16,510 nucleotides of DNA from Christensenellaceae bacterium (GCA_020025205.1 JAHHSO010000031.1:1-16510), one strand, 5' to 3'. Counted from the first letter of the stretch, positions 6,947 to 15,018 are shown. The notes: generated by a model from the letters alone, not told the origin. A program made the numbers and translations.

Positions 6947-9265
6947 ATGAAGAAATTTGTCAGCACCCTCACGGCGGCCGCTTTACTTGTGTCGATGGTC
7001 CCTGCGTCCATGGCAGAAGATAACAGCTACATCGCCGCGCCCTACACCGCAGATGCGGCGCAGCCCAATCCGACTGCCTACGTCGAACCCGTTTTCTACG
7101 AGAACGAGGGCGGCCCCCGCATCGGTGTAACCTATAACGGTGTCATTGTCGAAGATGGCAAGTACTTCAAAGACAGCAATAACGACCAGAAGCTTGATGT
7201 TTTTGAAGACTGGCGTCTGGATATTCCGACCCGTGTTTCCGATCTGATCGGCAAGATGACCGTTGAACAGCGCGTCGGACTGCTGGCCAACCAGCTCATG
7301 GCTGCGCCTTCCGCCAACACAATGGAAGATGTCCTTGATGAAAACGGCAACGTTATCCTTGAAAAGCTCATCAGCGCCCCTGTTCCGCAGGAAGAGCAGG
7401 GCGGTGAACTGGACTGGGGCAAGCTCATGAGCCAGAGCCTCGGTGTGGAGACGGTCACCGTTGCCAACACCCGTTCCGGTGTCATCCGTAAGAACACCAC
7501 GCCGGAAGTCGGCGCGATGTTCAACAACGCTCTGAACATGGCTGCTGAATATGACGCTGCCAACGAAGGAATGATCACCATTCCTTACATGCTCATCTCC
7601 AACCCGATGAACGATGGCTACCCGGCCACCCAGGGCATGGCAGCTGCCGTGATGGGCGATGGCAACTATGACCTCATCAAGAAGTATGCCGACCTTGACG
7701 CGCAGATTTGGGATGCCAAGGGCATTCATCAGATGTATGGTCCGCAGATCGATCTGATCACCGATCCTCGCTGGAACCGTAACTCCGGCACCTACACGGA
7801 GGTTCCGGAAGTCAATGCAGGCATTGCAAACGCTCTGGTCACCGGCTATCAAAACGGCGAAGACGGCGCTCAGCTCGGCGATGTTGCCCTGATTGTCAAG
7901 CATTTCCCGGGCGACAGTGCTTCTGAAAACGGTTTTGAGTCCCACTACGGTATGGGTCAGTGGCGCATCTACGCCACCGAAGGTTCTCTGGAGAAGTATC
8001 ATCTCGTCGGCTTCCAGTCTGCCGTTGATGCAGGCGCTGTCGGCATAATGCCCTGCTACAGCCGTCCCGCGGTGAACACCCGCAGCGCAAAGCAGACCTA
8101 TCGCGGCCTTGAAATCAATGCCTCCGAGGTTGGTGCTGCTTACAGCAAGGAAACCCTCCAGACTCTGCTCCGTGATACCATGGGCTTCAATGGCTTTGTG
8201 AACTCCGACTCCGGCATCATCACCGAGAAATACTGGGGTGCTGACGAGATGAGCGTTGTTGAGCGTTATGCAGCCTGCATCAACGCCGGCACCGATGTCA
8301 TCGGCGACAGCTTCTCCGGCATCGACTATGCCCCCATCTTCGAGGCTGTCGAAAGCGGCCTTGTTGAGAAGGAAGCGTTCGATCGTGCCACCTCCAGCCG
8401 CATGAGCAACTGGATGGAAATGGGCATGTTTGAAAACCCCTATCGCTCCGCTGAGGAAAGCAAGGTTATCGGCGAGACGCTTGCCGAGGAAATCGATGCA
8501 ACTAAGCTGGAAGCGAACCGCAAGTCCGTTGTTCTCATGAAGAACCACGAGAACGTTCTGCCGCTCAAGGAGTCCGGCAAGAAGGTTTACATCGCCTCCT
8601 TCACCGAGAAGGGCGAATCCGAAAAGACCCTTGAATCCTTCAAGACTGCTTTCCAGAACGAAGGCTACACGCTTGTCAAAAAGGCTGAAGAAGCCGACAT
8701 CGCTTTCCTGGACGTTGTGCCGGGCGGCATTTCTTCTCAGGCCCAGTATGTCGCGCAGCTCGAGCTGGTTGACGGCATTGAAGTCGATCAGCGCGACAAA
8801 GACACCCAGCGTAAGACCGGCGAGCTCGTCGAAGTCACCACGCTGATGGATGTCAAGAAGATCGCTAAGGCAGCTGATGCGGTGCATGCCAACGGCGGTA
8901 TCGTTGTTGCTTCCATCAACATTTCCAACCCGTGGATTCTCACCAACCTCGAACCGTACTGCGATGCGCTGATCGGTTCCTTCAATACCAGCGTTGAGGC
9001 TCGCATGGATGTTCTGACTGGCCGTTACAACCCGACCGGTAAGCTGCCGGTCACGATGGTTTCCTGCAATGAAGTTATTGCGCTCAACGAGCAGGAAATC
9101 GACGGCGAAGTATACGATGTCTGTGTCGCTCCCAACGATGTTCCGGGCTATGCCAAGGACGAGTACATCCCGGCCGATGTGCTGGCGAAGTCTCCGTCCG
9201 GCAGCTACGCCTATAAGGATGCAGACGGCAATGTGTATGCTGCCTGGTTCGGTCTAAGCTACTAA
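6947..9265 (+). CDS. Secreted glycoside hydrolase family 3 enzyme
   Basis: A 772-residue exported GH3 enzyme, probably an exo-acting beta-glycosidase releasing sugars from the non-reducing end. Residues 1-23 are a Sec signal peptide (MKKF start, hydrophobic core, ASMA then E24) with no lipobox. Residues 76-87 (DSNNDQKLDVFE) form a perfect EF-hand-type calcium loop, common just before the barrel in one GH3 clade. The (beta/alpha)8 domain spans about 95-450, with the substrate Lys-His in KHFPGDS (K318, H319) and the nucleophile in GFVNSDSG (D421). The C-terminal alpha/beta sandwich (about 520-710) contains RKSVVLMKN and NPTGKLPVT. ATG at 6947 has AAGGAG 8 bases upstream; the frame extends back to 6881 without a ribosome site. 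Codons are rich in C- and G-ending forms, suggesting high expression. Substrate specificity cannot be read from the sequence. Confidence 0.92.
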   Translation: MKKFVSTLTAAALLVSMVPASMAEDNSYIAAPYTADAAQPNPTAYVEPVFYENEGGPRIGVTYNGVIVEDGKYFKDSNNDQKLDVFEDWRLDIPTRVSDLIGKMTVEQRVGLLANQLMAAPSANTMEDVLDENGNVILEKLISAPVPQEEQGGELDWGKLMSQSLGVETVTVANTRSGVIRKNTTPEVGAMFNNALNMAAEYDAANEGMITIPYMLISNPMNDGYPATQGMAAAVMGDGNYDLIKKYADLDAQIWDAKGIHQMYGPQIDLITDPRWNRNSGTYTEVPEVNAGIANALVTGYQNGEDGAQLGDVALIVKHFPGDSASENGFESHYGMGQWRIYATEGSLEKYHLVGFQSAVDAGAVGIMPCYSRPAVNTRSAKQTYRGLEINASEVGAAYSKETLQTLLRDTMGFNGFVNSDSGIITEKYWGADEMSVVERYAACINAGTDVIGDSFSGIDYAPIFEAVESGLVEKEAFDRATSSRMSNWMEMGMFENPYRSAEESKVIGETLAEEIDATKLEANRKSVVLMKNHENVLPLKESGKKVYIASFTEKGESEKTLESFKTAFQNEGYTLVKKAEEADIAFLDVVPGGISSQAQYVAQLELVDGIEVDQRDKDTQRKTGELVEVTTLMDVKKIAKAADAVHANGGIVVASINISNPWILTNLEPYCDALIGSFNTSVEARMDVLTGRYNPTGKLPVTMVSCNEVIALNEQEIDGEVYDVCVAPNDVPGYAKDEYIPADVLAKSPSGSYAYKDADGNVYAAWFGLSY

Positions 9266-9290
9266 TCTTCTGAATACGAGGTGTTTTATC

Positions 9291-9896
9291 ATGAAGAAGT
9301 TTGCATTGATTCTATTGGCTCTTGTCCTGATGATTCCGGTTTTCGCACTTGCTGAAAATCCGGAAAACCTGATGCTCAACTATGAAGCTCAGCTGGCTGA
9401 CTACGAAGGCAACTGGGTATTGACCAGCGCCTATACGCAGAACGATGGCATTCTGGAGGTTGCTCCGGAAGCCTGCACGCTGGAAATCAAGCTCAACCTG
9501 CAGCCGAACCTGCTGGTAGACATGGAAAAGTACATTCATGCTGATGTCTATGATCTTCAGGGCACCATGTCCTTCAACCACGAAGACATCGACTCTGATG
9601 ACTACCGCTGCTCCGCTTCTTGGGATGGCTTCACCAACGTTCAGATTCTGGGCGAAGGCAATTGCCAGACCACCGGTGCGAACCGCTTCAAGATCCGCGA
9701 CGACGATGAGGGCGTTTACTTCGACATTCTGACCGGCGTTGCGCTGGACGATGATGCAGAGCTCATGAATGTCATCGGCCTCAATGCCGAGGGCAACCTG
9801 ATCGTCGGCTACTCCGAAGACCACATTGAGAAGGATGGAGAAGCTGAGTGGATGTACGCTTACATCTTCACCAAGGCTGAAACCACCGAAGAGTAA
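9291..9896 (+). CDS. Small acidic secreted protein of unknown function
   Basis: A 201-residue protein with a clear Sec signal peptide (KK, then LILLALVLMIPVF, cleavage near A21) and no lipobox. The mature part is strongly acidic, with many Asp and Glu clusters (EDIDSDD, RDDDEG, LDDDAE), and begins LADYEGNWVLTSAY. A G-x-W near the start followed by predicted beta strands vaguely recalls lipocalin-like or small beta-barrel folds, but I do not recognise a family. It starts 25 bases after the GH3 stop codon with GAGGTG 7 bases before the ATG, shares the GH3 codon bias, and is closed by a strong terminator, so the two are co-transcribed. It may assist the GH3 enzyme by binding calcium or substrate or tethering it, or it may be a paralogous filler of exported proteins. 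No function is assigned. Confidence 0.8.
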   Translation: MKKFALILLALVLMIPVFALAENPENLMLNYEAQLADYEGNWVLTSAYTQNDGILEVAPEACTLEIKLNLQPNLLVDMEKYIHADVYDLQGTMSFNHEDIDSDDYRCSASWDGFTNVQILGEGNCQTTGANRFKIRDDDEGVYFDILTGVALDDDAELMNVIGLNAEGNLIVGYSEDHIEKDGEAEWMYAYIFTKAETTEE

Positions 9897-9920
9897 ACGC
9901 TTCTCAAAAGAAGCTATATC

Positions 9921-9961
9921 AAGAGGTGTCCTCGTGCAAACGCACGAGGGCACCTCTTTTT
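9921..9961 (+). terminator. Intrinsic terminator of the GH3 operon
   Basis: AAGAGGTG (9921-9928) with CACCTCTT (9951-9958), and CCTCGTGC (9930-9937) with GCACGAGG (9942-9949), form one continuous stem of 17 pairs including a T-G wobble. It has an AAAC loop and a T run. It lies 25 bases after the stop codon. Confidence 0.95.
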
Positions 9962-10097
9962 GTGTCTCATCATCCCCCTACCCCGATTGAAAAAGCAGGC
10001 CTGCTGCTCAGCCGTTCCTTTGTATCTGTTTTCATTTTTCTAAACAGGGAAAAACATTGCAAGTCCCAACTTGTTTCGTGTTGCATTCAATCTACTC

Positions 10098-10135
10098 AAA
10101 AAGCCGCATTCAGCAGAGATGCTGCTGAATGCGGC
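10098..10135 (-). terminator. Intrinsic terminator of the spoIIID-mbl transcript
   Basis: A perfect 14-base-pair stem, GCCGCATTCAGCAG (10103-10116) with its complement at 10122-10135, has a 5-base loop. On the minus strand it is followed by five T (10102-10098). It lies 70 bases beyond the mbl stop codon and is convergent with the GH3 operon terminator. Confidence 0.92.
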
Positions 10136-10204
10136 CGGTTTGCAAAGTCAAATTTCGTTGATTCACTGCATGGCATATAGAGGGCGTTTTTCTGTCCCAC
10201 TTTT

Positions 10205-11245
10205 TTATATATCATCGTCAATGCGATCGCTTCTGCTGCCAGAAACGAGATCAATATTCTCGTACCTGTCTGGATCATCAATCAGCGCACTCAGACCATG
10301 CGCAACGCACAAATCCGGTTCATCACATAACGTCACCTTGATTTTAAACTGATCTGTAAGCAATTCATCCAGCCCGCAGAGCTGTGCGCCGCCGCCGCTT
10401 AAAGTAATTCCCTCGTCGAAAATATCGCTGGCCAATTCGGGCGGTGTACGTTCGATGAGGCGGTGCATTGCGCTGACCAGTTCACGAATCGGTTCATCCA
10501 GTGCCTCAATCATTTCATCCGAATTGACCGTGACCGCACGCGGCAGGCCATAAACCAGACTGCGGCCGCAAGCGTCCATCTCCAGCTTTATGCCGCGAGA
10601 ACGGGCCATGCCGATGTCGCATTTAAGGTCTTCCGCGGTTCTTGAACCAACCAGCAGATTATGCTTCTTTCTCAGATAGTCGATGATGGCATCATCAAAG
10701 CGGTCGCCGCCAATGTTCAGAATATCCCAGACAATCTGATGTCCAAACGAAAATACGCTGACATTGGTTCGCCCTCCCCCGATATCAATGTTCATGCGGC
10801 CATAGGGCTGATCAATGCGCATGCCGGCGCCGATGGCCGAGGCAACGCTCTCGTCTACCGGCACAACGCTCCTGACACCCGCATCCACAAGAACGTCCAC
10901 AAGCGTCTGGCGTTCACTGGGAGCCATTCCGCCCGGAAGTGCCAGCAGAAGGCGCGGTCTGAACGCCGCACGCTTGCCGACCACACGGCGCATGGTATAG
11001 CGCAGCATCTTGCTGACCAGATCAAAGCTGCGGATGCGTCCGTCACGCAGCGGTCTTTCTACAATCAGGCCGGCCGGCGTGCGTCCATACATCCTTCGCG
11101 CCTCTTCCCCTACTGCAACGACGCTGCGTGTATGCCTGTCATATGCGACATACGCCGGCTCGCTGAGCACGATGCCCTTGCCCTTGACCACCATATGCAG
11201 GGTGGATGTGCCTAAATCCATTCCCAGTTCATCTATGCCAAACAC
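10205..11245 (-). CDS. mbl: MreB/Mbl-family actin-like cell-shape protein
   Basis: A 346-residue actin-like ATPase that polymerises beneath the membrane to guide wall synthesis. Phosphate-1 is at residues 8-28 (GMDLGTSTLHMVVKGKGIVL), phosphate-2 at 152-165 (NIDIGGGRTNVSVF), then IGGDRFDDAI (178-187) and the adenosine motif SGGGAQLCGLDELL (283-296). A gene of this family directly after spoIIID is the Bacillus arrangement, hence Mbl rather than MreB. GTG at 11245 has GGAGGA 5 bases upstream. The protein is fairly divergent: the usual IEEPMAAAIGAG reads VDESVASAIGAG, and LTGGGALL reads LSGGGAQL. It probably still binds nucleotide. It follows spoIIID by 13 bases and is almost certainly co-transcribed with it. 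Confidence 0.9.
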   Translation of the reverse strand: MFGIDELGMDLGTSTLHMVVKGKGIVLSEPAYVAYDRHTRSVVAVGEEARRMYGRTPAGLIVERPLRDGRIRSFDLVSKMLRYTMRRVVGKRAAFRPRLLLALPGGMAPSERQTLVDVLVDAGVRSVVPVDESVASAIGAGMRIDQPYGRMNIDIGGGRTNVSVFSFGHQIVWDILNIGGDRFDDAIIDYLRKKHNLLVGSRTAEDLKCDIGMARSRGIKLEMDACGRSLVYGLPRAVTVNSDEMIEALDEPIRELVSAMHRLIERTPPELASDIFDEGITLSGGGAQLCGLDELLTDQFKIKVTLCDEPDLCVAHGLSALIDDPDRYENIDLVSGSRSDRIDDDI

Positions 11246-11258
11246 CGTACTCCTCCGT

Positions 11259-11519
11259 TTACTGCTTTTTCCGCAAATTTTCGTAATGTCTCCGCGTAGC
11301 TTCTCCGCCTCTCAGGTGGCGTTCTGCTTTATTGCGTCCGAATACACGGGCGACCTCCCTGTACAGTGCCGGGGAAAGCGCTGGAAGGCGCATCTCCATG
11401 TCCTTGTGTACAGTCGATTTGGATACTCCCAATACGCGGGCCGTCTGCCGCACCGTCGCCCCTGTAGCCGCGATGTACTCAGCACCCTTGATGACCCTGC
11501 GCTCGATCGCCTGATTCAC
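11259..11519 (-). CDS. spoIIID: Sporulation transcriptional regulator SpoIIID
   Basis: An 86-residue small DNA-binding protein that switches the mother-cell programme from sigma-E towards sigma-K genes. The helix-turn-helix covers about residues 22-42 (TVRQTARVLGVSKSTVHKDM), and the conserved basic C-terminal segment RHLRGGEATRRHY is at 67-79. Both agree with the Bacillus protein as I recall it. Possible starts are TTG at 11546, ATG at 11525 and GTG at 11519. GGAGGG at 11531-11526 touches the ATG but sits 6 bases from the GTG, and only the GTG gives the family's N terminus (MNQAIERRVIKGAEYI), so GTG is chosen. The gene is upstream of mbl, as in Bacillus. Confidence 0.95.
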   Translation of the reverse strand: MNQAIERRVIKGAEYIAATGATVRQTARVLGVSKSTVHKDMEMRLPALSPALYREVARVFGRNKAERHLRGGEATRRHYENLRKKQ

Positions 11520-11594
11520 GCGCATCCCTCCAGACAGTCTCGGCAATCCGGGCTATCCTATGCAGAAGGACGGAATCTAAAAACAGACGCTACA

Positions 11595-11615
11595 CTTATC
11601 ATAGCGCACGATAAG
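11595..11615. repeat. Dyad CTTATC-N9-GATAAG over the spoIIID promoter
   Basis: Perfect 6-base inverted repeat arms at 11595-11600 and 11610-11615 overlap the -10 box and much of the spacer of the spoIIID promoter. It may be an operator. It also forms the inner stem of a larger structure whose outer arms GACGCT/AGCGTC span 11586-11631, followed on the minus strand by TGTTTTT, so it may instead help terminate truA transcription. Confidence 0.45.
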
Positions 11616-11626
11616 AGGCGCGTCAA
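11598..11626 (-). promoter_or_regulatory. Sigma-A-like promoter of spoIIID-mbl
   Basis: On the minus strand TTGACG (11626-11621) and TATGAT (11603-11598) are separated by 17 bases, one mismatch from consensus in each box. The -35 begins 7 bases after the truA stop codon. A sigma-E-like -10 (CATAGGAT) lies closer to the gene but lacks a matching -35. Confidence 0.7.
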
Positions 11627-11633
11627 GCGTCGT

Positions 11634-12464
11634 TTAAAAATATGAGAGTGCGCGCTCCTCCTCGCCTTCATACAGGACGGTCATGAGCATCAGCCCTTTT
11701 GCCGGAGCTGTCTGCCCAAGGGACAAGCGGTTCCCCGTTTCAATGGCTCTTTCAATTGCGCCGGGCACTCGCTTTCCAGTGCCGACTTCCATCAATGTGC
11801 CTGCAATGATGCGCACCATGTTATACAAAAAACCATCGCCCAGCACATAAAACGCCACATAGTCATTCTCCCGGACGACTCTCGCTTTATACATTGTCCT
11901 GATGGTGCTCTTGGCGACGCTTCCGCTGGCCGCAAATGCCGCAAAGTCATGTTTGCCGCAGAGCGCCTGTGCCTCTTGATTCATCAGCGTCTCGTCAAGC
12001 GGCAGCGGCACATGTGCCGTATACTGCCTGCCCACGGCGCACATCTGCCGCTCATTGTAAAACAAATAGCGATACACCTTGCCGCACGCCGAAAATCGGG
12101 CATGGAACCCCGCCGGTGCCAGATGAGATTCCCGAATTCTGATATCCGGCGGCAGCATCGTATTGAGCGCAAAGCATATCTTATCCGCCGGGATGCAGGT
12201 TGCGCTGTCAAAGTGCGCACACAGTCCATGCGCATGAACGCCTGCATCCGTTCTGCTGGAACCGACAACACAGGTGCGCTCCCCCGTCAAACGGGAGAGC
12301 GCCTCTTCCAATTCCTGCTGGATGCTGGGCCCGTTAATCTGCCGCTGCCAGCCACTGTATGCCGTTCCATCATATTCTACGATAAGCTTAAAGCGCCGCT
12401 GTCCTTCCGGCGGATCATCCGCCGGGCTGGGATAGTGATGGCTTGTCAGACACAGCTTATCCAA
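11634..12464 (-). CDS. truA: tRNA pseudouridine(38-40) synthase
   Basis: A 276-residue enzyme that converts uridines 38, 39 and 40 of the tRNA anticodon arm to pseudouridine. The catalytic Asp lies in RTDAGVHA (residues 71-78, D73). The family start strand is FKLIVEYDGTAYSGWQRQ (25-42), and the C-terminal half has DGFLYNMVRIIAGTLMEVG. The only plausible start is TTG at 12464: GGAGGG at 12478-12473 lies 8 bases ahead, and there is no other ATG, GTG or TTG before the conserved region. It overlaps the end of ecfT by 8 bases. The N terminus is about 20 residues longer than usual. ecfA1-ecfA2-ecfT-truA is a common Firmicutes order, normally flanked by ribosomal protein genes that are absent here. 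Confidence 0.95.
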   Translation of the reverse strand: MDKLCLTSHHYPSPADDPPEGQRRFKLIVEYDGTAYSGWQRQINGPSIQQELEEALSRLTGERTCVVGSSRTDAGVHAHGLCAHFDSATCIPADKICFALNTMLPPDIRIRESHLAPAGFHARFSACGKVYRYLFYNERQMCAVGRQYTAHVPLPLDETLMNQEAQALCGKHDFAAFAASGSVAKSTIRTMYKARVVRENDYVAFYVLGDGFLYNMVRIIAGTLMEVGTGKRVPGAIERAIETGNRLSLGQTAPAKGLMLMTVLYEGEEERALSYF

Positions 12465-13263
12465 GAATCATGCCCTCCAGCGCAATCACCCCAAGGAATG
12501 CCGCCACAGTCAGTGTGCCATACGCGTCCAGACGAGTAAACTTGAGTTCCCGCAGACGGGTACGGTGGCTTCCGCCGCGGTAACATCTGGCTTCCATTGC
12601 CATCGCCAGATCATTGGCACGACGAAAAGAACTAACAAACAGCGGCACAAGCAGCGGAATCATCGCCTTGGCCCTTGCGATCAAATTGCCTGACTCAAAG
12701 TCCGCGCCGCGTGCCATTTGTGCCTTTTGAATCTTGTCTGTCTCCTCCAAGAGCGTGGGGATAAACCGCAGAGCAATGGTCATCATCATCGCCAGCTCAT
12801 GCGCAGGGAAGTTCACCTTTTCCAGCGGACGCATCAGGCGCTCCAAACCATCTGTCAGCTGAACCGGACTGGTGGTAAGCGTCAGAACCGATGTTCCCAT
12901 CACCAGGAACACCAGACGCATGGCAAAATAAACCGCTCTTGACAGTGCTTCCTTCGTCAGAGTGAAGAAGCCGAGCGTAAAAATTGGTGTTTCACCCTGT
13001 GCAAAGATGACGTTTAGAATAAATGTAAACACGATGATGAAGCGCAGCGGCTTGACACCCTTGAGCAGATATGAAAACTGAATTCCGGCAATGCGCACAA
13101 CGAGATACAAAAAGCCAAGCGCAATCAGATACCCCGGCAGATTTTTTACCATGAACACGCCCACAATATAGGCAATCGTCAAAATCAGCTTCGTCCGGGG
13201 GTCCATGCGGTGGACAACGGAATTTCCGGGGAAATACTGCCCCAGCGTAATATCTTTAAGCAC
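12457..13263 (-). CDS. ecfT: ECF transporter transmembrane component EcfT
   Basis: A 268-residue membrane protein, the scaffold that couples the EcfA ATPases to vitamin-binding S components. It has about five membrane segments (roughly residues 26-60, 74-90, 108-130, 200-215 region and 249-266). The cytoplasmic coupling helices hold the signature Ala-Arg-Gly motifs: MARGAD (183-188) and a second, MEARCYRGG (223-231), where Gly is Cys. GTG at 13263 has GGGAGG 5 bases upstream. It overlaps ecfA2 by 8 bases upstream and truA by 8 bases downstream, so the four genes form one translationally coupled unit. Confidence 0.95.
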   Translation of the reverse strand: MLKDITLGQYFPGNSVVHRMDPRTKLILTIAYIVGVFMVKNLPGYLIALGFLYLVVRIAGIQFSYLLKGVKPLRFIIVFTFILNVIFAQGETPIFTLGFFTLTKEALSRAVYFAMRLVFLVMGTSVLTLTTSPVQLTDGLERLMRPLEKVNFPAHELAMMMTIALRFIPTLLEETDKIQKAQMARGADFESGNLIARAKAMIPLLVPLFVSSFRRANDLAMAMEARCYRGGSHRTRLRELKFTRLDAYGTLTVAAFLGVIALEGMILG

Positions 13264-14122
13264 GGCGGCCTCCCTTTCTTACAAGGTTCAAAATCACCTC
13301 GCGCATTTCTTCCATACGGTAAACACCTTCAGGAATGTCAAATCCCTTCTCACGCAGCCGCTGTGCCAGTTCTACAGCCTGCGGCACATCCAGCCCAATC
13401 TCTCGAAGCTCATTGCCGCGTGCAAAAACCTCCCGCGGCGTGCCATCCATGGCCACTTCGCCCTTGTTCATGACGATGACGCGCTCTGCAAGGGATGCAA
13501 CATCGTCCATCGAATGGCTCACCATCACGATGGTTGTGCCGCTCTCTTTATGCAGATCGCTGATAAGCCCGAGAATTTCCTCCCGGCCGCGCGGGTCAAG
13601 CCCTGCACACGGCTCGTCCAGCACAAGAACACGCGGTTCCATTGCCAAAACACCTGCAATCGCAACGCGGCGCATCTGTCCGCCGGACAGTTCAAACACA
13701 GAGCGCTGAGCGATGCTGTCATAGTCAAGCGCAACGCGGCGCATGGCATCCCGAACGCGGCGATCAATTTCCTCCTGTGCAAGGCCAAGGTTCTTGGGTC
13801 CAAAGGCGATATCCTTCTCCACAGTCTCTTCAAAGAGCTGATTTTCAGGATACTGGAACACAAGCCCCACCTTGCAGCGAACGGCGCGTCTGTCCGTCTC
13901 CTTGTCCGCCAAATCCATCCCATCGACAAGAACACGTCCGCTGGACGGCATAAGCAGACCGTTGAGATGCTGAACCAGCGTGGACTTTCCGCTGCCCGTG
14001 TGGCCAATGAGTCCCACGAACTCGCCATCCTCAATGGTCATGGAAACATCGTGCAGCGCATGCGTCTCATAAGGGCCGCCGGTCATATACACGTAGTTTA
14101 AATGTTCGATGACAATCGACAT
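13256..14122 (-). CDS. ecfA2: ECF transporter ATPase subunit A2
   Basis: A 288-residue ABC ATPase of an energy-coupling-factor transporter. It has Walker A GHTGSGKST (40-48), the Q-loop FQYPENQLFE (Q90), signature LSGGQMRR (145-152), Walker B VLVLDEP with AGLDP following (165-176), and switch His 203. The YPENQLF Q-loop and LDEPCAGLDP are typical of EcfA2, the partner of EcfA1. The C-terminal extension (about 225-288) mediates ATPase pairing. ATG at 14122 is preceded by GGAGG. It overlaps ecfA1 by 25 bases. Confidence 0.95.
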   Translation of the reverse strand: MSIVIEHLNYVYMTGGPYETHALHDVSMTIEDGEFVGLIGHTGSGKSTLVQHLNGLLMPSSGRVLVDGMDLADKETDRRAVRCKVGLVFQYPENQLFEETVEKDIAFGPKNLGLAQEEIDRRVRDAMRRVALDYDSIAQRSVFELSGGQMRRVAIAGVLAMEPRVLVLDEPCAGLDPRGREEILGLISDLHKESGTTIVMVSHSMDDVASLAERVIVMNKGEVAMDGTPREVFARGNELREIGLDVPQAVELAQRLREKGFDIPEGVYRMEEMREVILNLVRKGGRRA

Positions 14123-14949
14123 ACTTCCTCCACCATTTCTTCCACAGTCAAAATGTCCGCACGCACATTCAGTCCATCCTCACCAAGCATGTGTGCCAGA
14201 TCTGTCATCGGCGGAACATCCAGACCAAGCTTGCGCATCTTATCCACCTTCGTGAACACCTCGCGCGGTGTACCGCTCATGGCTATTTTGCCTTCATCCA
14301 TGACCAGCACATAGTCTGCGGTTGCAGCCTCGCTCATATAGTGGGTGATAATGACAACGCTGATGCCCTCTTCCTTGTTCAGACGATGCACGGTGTTCAT
14401 GACTTCCCTGCGCCCGCTCGGATCAAGCATGGCCGTGGATTCGTCAAGAATAATGACATCCGGCTTCATGGCTAAAACGCCTGCAATCGCAACGCGCTGC
14501 TTCTGACCGCCGGAGAGCATATGCGGAGCCTTTTTGGCAAATGCTCCCATCTGAACGGCATCCAGTGCTTCCTTGATTCGGATGCGGATCTGCGCCGGTT
14601 CAACGCCATTATTCTCAAGCCCGAAAGCCACGTCTTCTTCCACCACTGTCGCCACGATCTGATTATCCGGATTCTGGAAAACCATTCCCGCATGCTGGCG
14701 GATATCAAAGACGAAGTCATCCTCCTTCGTGTCCAGGCCGCAGACCCAGACGCTGCCTTTTGTCGGCACATACAGTGCATTAAAGAGCTTGGCCAGCGTC
14801 GATTTGCCGCTGCCGTTATGCCCTAAAATCGCCAGAAACTCTCCCTGTTTGACACACATGGAGACGTCGTTGACGGCAAACTTCTGTGCCTCCGGGTAGG
14901 CATAGGAGAGGTTGCTTGCCATGATTCTGTTTTTATCTGTTTTTGTCAA
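14098..14949 (-). CDS. ecfA1: ECF transporter ATPase subunit A1
   Basis: A 283-residue ABC ATPase. It has Walker A GHNGSGKST (43-51), the Q-loop FQNPDNQIVA (Q92), signature LSGGQKQR (145-152), Walker B VIILDESTAMLDP (165-177, the EcfA1 type) and switch His 203. The frame is open back to 15117, but that extension translates through the riboswitch. TTG at 14949 has GGAGGG (14963-14958) exactly 8 bases ahead and gives the normal length and N terminus (MTKTDKNRIMASNLSYAYP), so TTG is chosen. First gene of the FMN-riboswitch-controlled ecfA1-ecfA2-ecfT-truA operon. No S component (ribU, bioY, thiT and so on) is in the window. Confidence 0.95.
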   Translation of the reverse strand: MTKTDKNRIMASNLSYAYPEAQKFAVNDVSMCVKQGEFLAILGHNGSGKSTLAKLFNALYVPTKGSVWVCGLDTKEDDFVFDIRQHAGMVFQNPDNQIVATVVEEDVAFGLENNGVEPAQIRIRIKEALDAVQMGAFAKKAPHMLSGGQKQRVAIAGVLAMKPDVIILDESTAMLDPSGRREVMNTVHRLNKEEGISVVIITHYMSEAATADYVLVMDEGKIAMSGTPREVFTKVDKMRKLGLDVPPMTDLAHMLGEDGLNVRADILTVEEMVEEVCRLSSNI

Positions 14950-14973
14950 TTTGCGAGCCCTCCAATGCAAAAT

Positions 14974-15002
14974 GCGGCGCCCAAAAAATCTTCGGGCGCC
15001 GC
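14974..15002 (-). terminator. Expression-platform hairpin of the FMN riboswitch
   Basis: A 9-base-pair all-GC stem, GCGGCGCCC with GGGCGCCGC, encloses an 11-base loop with GAAGAT and a T run. It lies between the aptamer and the ecfA1 ribosome site and presumably acts as the regulatory terminator. The sequence after it, ATTTTGCATT, is a short T tract, so termination rather than another mechanism is not certain. Confidence 0.65.
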
Positions 15003-15018
15003 GAAAGAATATGTCCAT

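Noticed and set aside
6983..8887. A 634-codon open frame on the minus strand opposite the GH3 gene
   Set aside because: It lies wholly antisense to a clear GH3 gene with signal peptide, motifs and ribosome site. Its length comes from the strong codon bias of that gene, and its translation has no recognisable motif.
13205..14101. A 298-codon plus-strand frame opposite ecfA2
   Set aside because: It is antisense to an ABC ATPase with all motifs intact. No ribosome site or protein-like pattern is seen.
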